DNA of 64,000 nt, from positions 400,202-464,201 of the forward strand of contig NW_005434646.1 in assembly GCF_000315625.1 (NCBI RefSeq), read 5' to 3'. Below, one piece after another: positions 59,204 to 64,000 of this stretch. This stretch comes from Guillardia theta CCMP2712 (Eukaryota; Cryptophyceae; Pyrenomonadales; Geminigeraceae). The position numbers were made by a program, and so were the translations under genes. The notes beneath the pieces were generated by a model. It saw only the letters and a program-made list of their open reading frames with translations, searched no databases and was not told where the DNA came from. The stretch's first letter is position 1, and each line of letters starts with the position of its first letter.

Positions 59204-60041
59204 GCAGTATAAGCTTCAAACTCGTCCAAATGGAATCCAAAGGAAGTTGCTTGTAATGGGTGCACCATTCCAGCCTGATACTCTGAAGACTTGCACCAGC
59301 TGAAGAGACTGATTCAAATCATTGTCTTTAACCGATGATTGTACTGTTTCACCGTAGATTCAGAACGATTTCTCTCCTCATCTTAAAAACCCGCTGGAAG
59401 AGTTGATCAGTTACCAGCTGGACCAACGCGTCACGGCAGGGAGAAACTTGGGCACAGAGGGAGGAACTTCGGAAGGCTGCTCTGGAACAATAGACTTCGC
59501 CTGTAAGGCTCTTGTAGTCACGGCTCTTGAAAGTCACAGAAAATGAAAGTCTTCTTTGCGCAGCGATACTCGCTGATGTGAGTCACCTGCAGTTGTACTT
59601 GTCGATGAAAAAGGTTACATGGGCCTACCAACCGTTGAGGCCTCTATACCCTTGTCCATGCAGCAGCTGCATCCCTCAGCCAGCGCTCGTTGCCATACAC
59701 GTTGAGCGGCGATGGAGCTTGAGCAGGGAGAAGCTTCGGATATCGTTGGGGTTGACGTATGGTAGCCTCTTGATTGGACCTCAAGACCTACCCAAGCAGC
59801 TTCGCCCGACAAGTCTCGAAGTCAACTTTTTTCGATTTTTCGTCATGCCGATCAATGAATTGACGAGAGGCAACAGATTTCCACTCTAAAGAATCGAAGC
59901 ATTTGATCAATGCTTGCAGAAACATCAAAGAATGAATTGCACAATAGTTGGATCAAGCAACGAATCGACGAGAGGAAGTAAGAAATGGTTTTGTAGCTAT
60001 CCCCTAGAAGCCCATCGGCAGCCGTCTAAGGCTCTTACTTT

Positions 60042-60284
60042 GTGCAGCCCGTGGCAAAGGAGAGGAGAATCCTCCGACGAGCGTTTGAAACAGAGGTTGA
60101 AGCAGAGCCTCAAGGTGAAAGTTTCGGGTCGGACCCAAATATCGATCCCCTCACCCCACGCATTCCGGGAATAACATGGGGAGAGCTCTTGTCAAAGGAA
60201 AACAGCGTCGACAGCATCTTCGAGGCAGGAGACAAGAAACTTGTAAACGAAGTTTGCGTCAGCATGATTGTGCAAGCTGACTGA
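60042..60284 (+). CDS. Probable last exon of an unresolved gene (copy B)
   Basis: Copy B counterpart of 54453-54695, identical at the protein level, preceded by the same TTTGTGCAG acceptor. Upstream exons unresolved. Confidence 0.3.
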   Translation: MQPVAKERRILRRAFETEVEAEPQGESFGSDPNIDPLTPRIPGITWGELLSKENSVDSIFEAGDKKLVNEVCVSMIVQAD

Positions 60285-60556
60285 AGTGAAGATCCTGCGG
60301 ACGATTGCCGGATAAAGTAATCTATGCTTGTCCTCCTTTTCAAATGAACGCAAAAAGATACCTTTGAAAGACAGGGCATTGCATTGGAAGGGAAGCCTGA
60401 TGTGCCATCATCTTTGTGCGAATGAATATTTTGATTCGGAAGGATACACCAGCAGTGCGTGTGAGCAACGTGGGAAAACAGCCATTCCAACAATTTCTCA
60501 AGATGCGCTTGCTGGCAAGAAGTCATGTAGAAGGATCTAATCATGGCACATTAGAG

Positions 60557-60557
<1 letters not shown>

Positions 60558-60603
<46 letters not shown>
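60558..60603. repeat. (GAT)n microsatellite, about 15 units
   Basis: Trinucleotide tract in copy B; the same place in copy A has about 4 units, so it grew or shrank after the duplication. Confidence 0.9.
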
Positions 60604-61365
60604 TGTTGTTGATGATGATGAGGTGGAGGTGAAGCATTGATAGGATTTTATAGTGCTAGCTTTACTTACTTTATTTTGAGGTATCTGAGGCAGATTCCTA
60701 GTTTAGCTAATCCTCTATAATTAAGGAAAACCGAGAAAGAATAAACTTCACGTGCATGGTTTACGGATTGTAGATGCTGTCTGTTTCTCGAACGAATTGC
60801 CTGGGATTTCTGGTTTGGTGAAATCTGGAATGTCAAAGTTTGGGACTTTCATGAGAGATACCATGAGGGGTTCTCCAGAAAGAATCAATACTTGTGAACG
60901 GGAGAAGTCTGAGATCTGTGAGGTACAATCTTGTGTGCCAGGATCGGGGCAGACAGGTATGGACGTGGCGTGGACATAGCGCCAAAAACATTGAGAATGG
61001 ATGATGTACAACAAAAACCGTTCTGGGGAAGAATGGACGATGTACAACAAAAGCCGTTCTTAGGAAGGGCACTAATCGGGATGTCCAAGAGGAGAACGAT
61101 GAATTGCGTGCGAATTGTCAAACGTTGAGTCGACTAGTACATTTTATTCGTATGGAAAATGTAGATGTTATGCGCAGTTGGGGACTCAAGCTTGTTTGGC
61201 ACAACATCAGATGGTCGTTCGTTTTGTACCGAATGAGGACGAAACTGATTGCTTCGATCTTGGCTGTAATTGGACAAAGCTTTGCCGGCGCCGGCGGTTA
61301 CGCCGGGGTTGCGCCGGTTACTGGAAATCCTCATTCTCTCTGAGGCGGACTGGGTTGAGTGCTGG

Positions 61366-63387
61366 ATGGCGGAGGCTACAACGATGATGCTGTTGTTGGC
61401 GCTTGAGCTGCCGACGATGATCGTCGGGATGCTGGTTCCTGCCCTCTCATGGTCTTGCTCCTCCGTGTCTTGCAACTCGAAGTGGGTCTCGTCATGGCCC
61501 GGTATTGCTCGTGATCCTTCTTGCTGGTCTGATGGTCTGGTAAAGCACACGAGAGGTGGAGGGGGATCAGAGGATCAGGTGAAGCTTCAGATAGAGGAGG
61601 TACAGCGAGAGATCAAGGAAGTAAAACAAGAGATCAAGGAAGTAAAACAAGAGATCAAGGAGGTACAGCAAGAGATCAAGGAGGTTCTGAAAAGGATCGA
61701 GCATGAACAGGATTCAACGATGAAGGCGGTCCTTGTAGAGCGGGTGACGCAGCTTGGAGAGCGGTTGAAGCAGCTTGGAGAGCGAGAGAGGCAGCTTAGA
61801 GAAAGGGTGAAGCAGCTGGATAAAGAAAGGAATGATCTCCAGAGGCAAAGCAGAAAATCCGATGGGCTACGGATTGACTGGGTCGAGTCAGAGGCAGGAC
61901 TGGACCGGACAGGCTTTTGCCATGGCAACAAGTACTTTCGTTTCGATGCATCATACTTGCAAGGAGACGGCGAGATACTGCTTTACTGCCGGAAAGCATT
62001 CCACGAGCAGCAACGTTTCCTGAGGGAGCAGGTGTTAGAGAGCCGGGCCTTGGGCTGGATCCAAGGTCCGCCGGGAACTGGGAAGACGACGACGACGCTA
62101 GCCTTCTGCTTGTCGCTTGGCATGAAGGAATGGAGCGTGACATTCTTTCAGCTCGATGCAACTAAGTGGACTGAGTGCATTCAGATCGTACGGTCTAAGA
62201 GGAGATCGTGCACGATACCAGCAGAATGCTCGCTGAAATGGACCAGGAAAATACTAGAAGATTGGCCGGACAGCGAGAAGCGTCTTGTCGTCATCGATGG
62301 CTACTTGAGGCACGAGTCACATCATGCACGCTGCTATCGAGCATGTACGAGATGGCTCCTAGGTGACAGACAGAATCGACGGGTTATCGTTGTGACGTCG
62401 ATGTCTGGAGGAAAGGTTCGGGACAGGTTCGAAGATGATGTGAACCTGATGCCGCACACCGTTGTATCATGGACAACTGGTGAGTACCTGAATGCGGTGA
62501 AGTGCGATGCTTTCTACAAGAGGGTGAAAGCCATGCTAGCATTGCACGACACTGCGGTGCACATTGGTATGAGGATACGGAAGAGGAATGGAACGAAAGA
62601 AGAGCAGATTATGTCGAAGCATTACCTGGCTGGCGGCTCATGTCGGTACATGTTCGAAAAGACGGCAGCGGTGGTGAAGCAGAGGCTGGATCGGGCTCTT
62701 GCATCGTGTCGAAACCTAGAACATCTGTTCCAGGGTATCGTTGGTGACTCCTCGTTGGATGCTGTAAATCACTTGACTGCACGGTACATGCATGGCGAAG
62801 AAGCGTCCTGGATGCCTGTGAGCAAGTACGTCGCCATGAAGCTAGCGGAAGTAGCGGAGGTGGGCGTTTTGAAAAGACTGTTGGATGGGACAGGCATTCC
62901 CAGCATAAGGGGCTACGTTTTCGAGCTTTTATTTTTCAAGAAGGTGAAGCAAGGGCTGACCCTGACGTATCGGCAGGGCGTGTCACGTGTGAATCAGGTT
63001 TGGATGGGATGCCCAGTGTTTCTTTTCGATGCGAACGAAGTCATGGAGAGTCTTCCTCAAGAGAGAGCATGCTTGAGGCCAATCAACGTGTTTCAACCAG
63101 GCTATGATGCTATTATTGTGAATGTGCGTGCGAAGTTGGTCGAGCTTGTGCAGGTGACAGTTTCATCGTCGCACTCATTTAAGCTCTCTCCCTTCGCAAA
63201 AGCTCTCAAGAAGCTCAACATCCCAACCAAGGGTTGGAAAGTGAAAGTAGTTTTCATCGTTCCGCCAGAAAGGCTGGAGGATTTTCAGATCGACACTATC
63301 AAGAATTGCGGGGCGATGGAGGAGTACGGATGGAAGAAGGGGTCCGAGGGTAAGCAGGCAGATGTAGCGAGCATTGAAATGCTGTGA
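61366..63387 (+). CDS. Crinkler/RHS-type P-loop NTPase-nuclease protein, copy B
   Basis: An intact frame of 673 residues from the first in-frame ATG (61366); the frame is open back to a TAA at 61267. The order is: Leu/Met-rich start (MAEATTMMLLLALELPTMIV), heptad coiled coil about 68-160 (QEIKEVKQEIKEV, QLGERERQLRERV), P-loop at 234-241 (GWIQGPPGTGKTTTTLAFCL), and Walker B-like RLVVIDGYL near 306. At the C-terminus a restriction-endonuclease-like segment has Glu in YVFELLFF (520), Asp in QPGYDAIIV (581) and ELVQVTVSSSH (593-603). This NTPase plus PD-(D/E)xK-like pairing is known from RHS proteins of trypanosomatids and Crinkler-family proteins of many protists, thought to stem from transposons and sometimes used as effectors. 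The usual Crinkler LxLFLAK header is not seen, and the true 5' exon is unresolved. The function here is unknown. Confidence 0.75.
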   Translation: MAEATTMMLLLALELPTMIVGMLVPALSWSCSSVSCNSKWVSSWPGIARDPSCWSDGLVKHTRGGGGSEDQVKLQIEEVQREIKEVKQEIKEVKQEIKEVQQEIKEVLKRIEHEQDSTMKAVLVERVTQLGERLKQLGERERQLRERVKQLDKERNDLQRQSRKSDGLRIDWVESEAGLDRTGFCHGNKYFRFDASYLQGDGEILLYCRKAFHEQQRFLREQVLESRALGWIQGPPGTGKTTTTLAFCLSLGMKEWSVTFFQLDATKWTECIQIVRSKRRSCTIPAECSLKWTRKILEDWPDSEKRLVVIDGYLRHESHHARCYRACTRWLLGDRQNRRVIVVTSMSGGKVRDRFEDDVNLMPHTVVSWTTGEYLNAVKCDAFYKRVKAMLALHDTAVHIGMRIRKRNGTKEEQIMSKHYLAGGSCRYMFEKTAAVVKQRLDRALASCRNLEHLFQGIVGDSSLDAVNHLTARYMHGEEASWMPVSKYVAMKLAEVAEVGVLKRLLDGTGIPSIRGYVFELLFFKKVKQGLTLTYRQGVSRVNQVWMGCPVFLFDANEVMESLPQERACLRPINVFQPGYDAIIVNVRAKLVELVQVTVSSSHSFKLSPFAKALKKLNIPTKGWKVKVVFIVPPERLEDFQIDTIKNCGAMEEYGWKKGSEGKQADVASIEML

Positions 63388-63564
63388 CCTCTCATCACGG
63401 GGGGGCTGAGCACTCGCTTGAAGGGAGAGGCAAGATCTGACCAAGAGATGTTGCGCTGAATAAAGGAATGCATGCTTGTCGGGCTGCAAGTCGTAATTAT
63501 ATGGTTTGCAAAACAATTTATTGACTAACTCGAAAGACACGGCAAACCGTAAACAAAGCTTGAT

Positions 63565-64000
63565 TGGAAATCCTCATTCTCTCTGAGGCGGACTGGGTTG
63601 AGTGCTGGATGGCGGAGGCTACAACGATGATGCTGTTGTTGGCGCTTGAGCTGCCGACGATGATCGTCGGGATGCTGGTTCCTGCCCACTCATGGTCTTG
63701 CTCCTCCGTGTCTTGCAACTCGAAGTGGGTCTCGTCTTGGCCCGGTATTGCTCGTGATCCTTCTTGCTGGTCTGATGGTCTGGTAAAGCACACGAGAGGT
63801 GGAGGGGGATCAGAGGATCAGGTGAAGCTTCAGATAGAGGAGGTACAGCGAGAGATCAAGGAAGTAAAACAAGAGATCAAGGAAGTAAAACAAGAGATCA
63901 AGGAGGCACAGCAAGAGATCAAGGAGGCACCGCCAGAGATCAAGGAAGTACAGCAACAGATCAAGGAGGTTCTGAAAAGGATCGAGCATGAACAGGATTC
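63565..64000 (+). CDS. Third, 5'-shortened copy of the NTPase-nuclease gene, cut by window end
   Basis: Homology to copies A and B resumes at TGGAAATCCTCATTC, only 72 bp after copy B ends, and runs to the window edge. The first ATG is at 63609 and the frame is open to 64000. The coiled coil here has six EIKE-type heptads where A and B have four, including both the KEVKQEI and the KEAPPEI variants. It lacks the ~2.8-kb leader region that precedes the gene in A and B. It continues beyond the window. Confidence 0.75.

Larger units (their letters stand above)
58709..63492. repeat. Large tandem duplication, copy B
   Basis: Second copy of the 5-kb segment, same orientation as copy A. It differs by loss of ~95 bp at 59562, a GAT tract grown from about 4 to about 15 units (60558-60603), altered sequence near 61160-61180, heptad-number changes in the coiled coil, and absence of the 110-bp lesion. 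It ends at the same CTGCAAGTC as copy A, followed by unrelated DNA. Confidence 0.93.

Overview
The window is nuclear DNA of a unicellular eukaryote. Almost every recognisable gene is split by short GT-AG introns, most of them 45-55 nt, and coding DNA is moderately GC-rich. The gene set suggests a flagellated protist, probably a microalga: a centriole-type CPAP/TCP10 protein, a coiled-coil protein with STPGR-like (PGP) motifs, and a single-repeat voltage-gated channel of the protist type. A cryptophyte such as Guillardia would fit. That is inference, because no organelle or rRNA marker lies in the window.

Layout. 0-13 kb: an RCC1 seven-blade/coiled-coil gene (+), a small two- or three-exon gene (-), a many-exon membrane protein with DUF962-like, Fe/2OG-like and PEMT-like segments (+), and an ER Hsp70 of the GRP170/HYOU1 type (-). 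14-24 kb: a short basic-protein ORF, then five head-to-tail ~2.0 kb units, each with one copy of an unrecognised 346-aa gene, flanked on the right by a decayed spacer relic. 24.7-29.9 kb: an ASH2-type SPRY gene, a convergent SCP2-type thiolase, a type II membrane protein and a disordered protein. 31.5-35.4 kb: a sirtuin and a single-pass membrane protein. 35.6-43.1 kb: a voltage-gated cation channel with an EF-hand (-), an 84-aa three-exon gene (+) and the CPAP/TCP10 gene (-). 43.4-52.7 kb: a long coiled-coil gene with nine identical 21-aa repeats (+), convergent with an importin-beta family gene (-) whose N-terminus looks like a secretory leader. 53-64 kb: a ~5 kb segment duplicated in tandem, plus a third partial copy at the window edge. 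Each carries a P-loop NTPase/nuclease gene of the Crinkler-RHS type.

How the parts relate. Most genes are single-copy housekeeping or structural genes in mixed orientation, with convergent pairs as little as 34 bp apart. Two regions (14.6-23.7 kb and 53-64 kb) are recent tandem expansions in which copies differ by only a few substitutions, indels or repeat-number changes. Intergenic DNA is marked by degenerate TACCCC/GGGGTA tracts, GC islands and TGA(C/G)TCA sites. No rRNA, tRNA or CRISPR array was recognised. Exon boundaries were deduced by eye from reading frame, phase and GT/AG, and should be treated as models.
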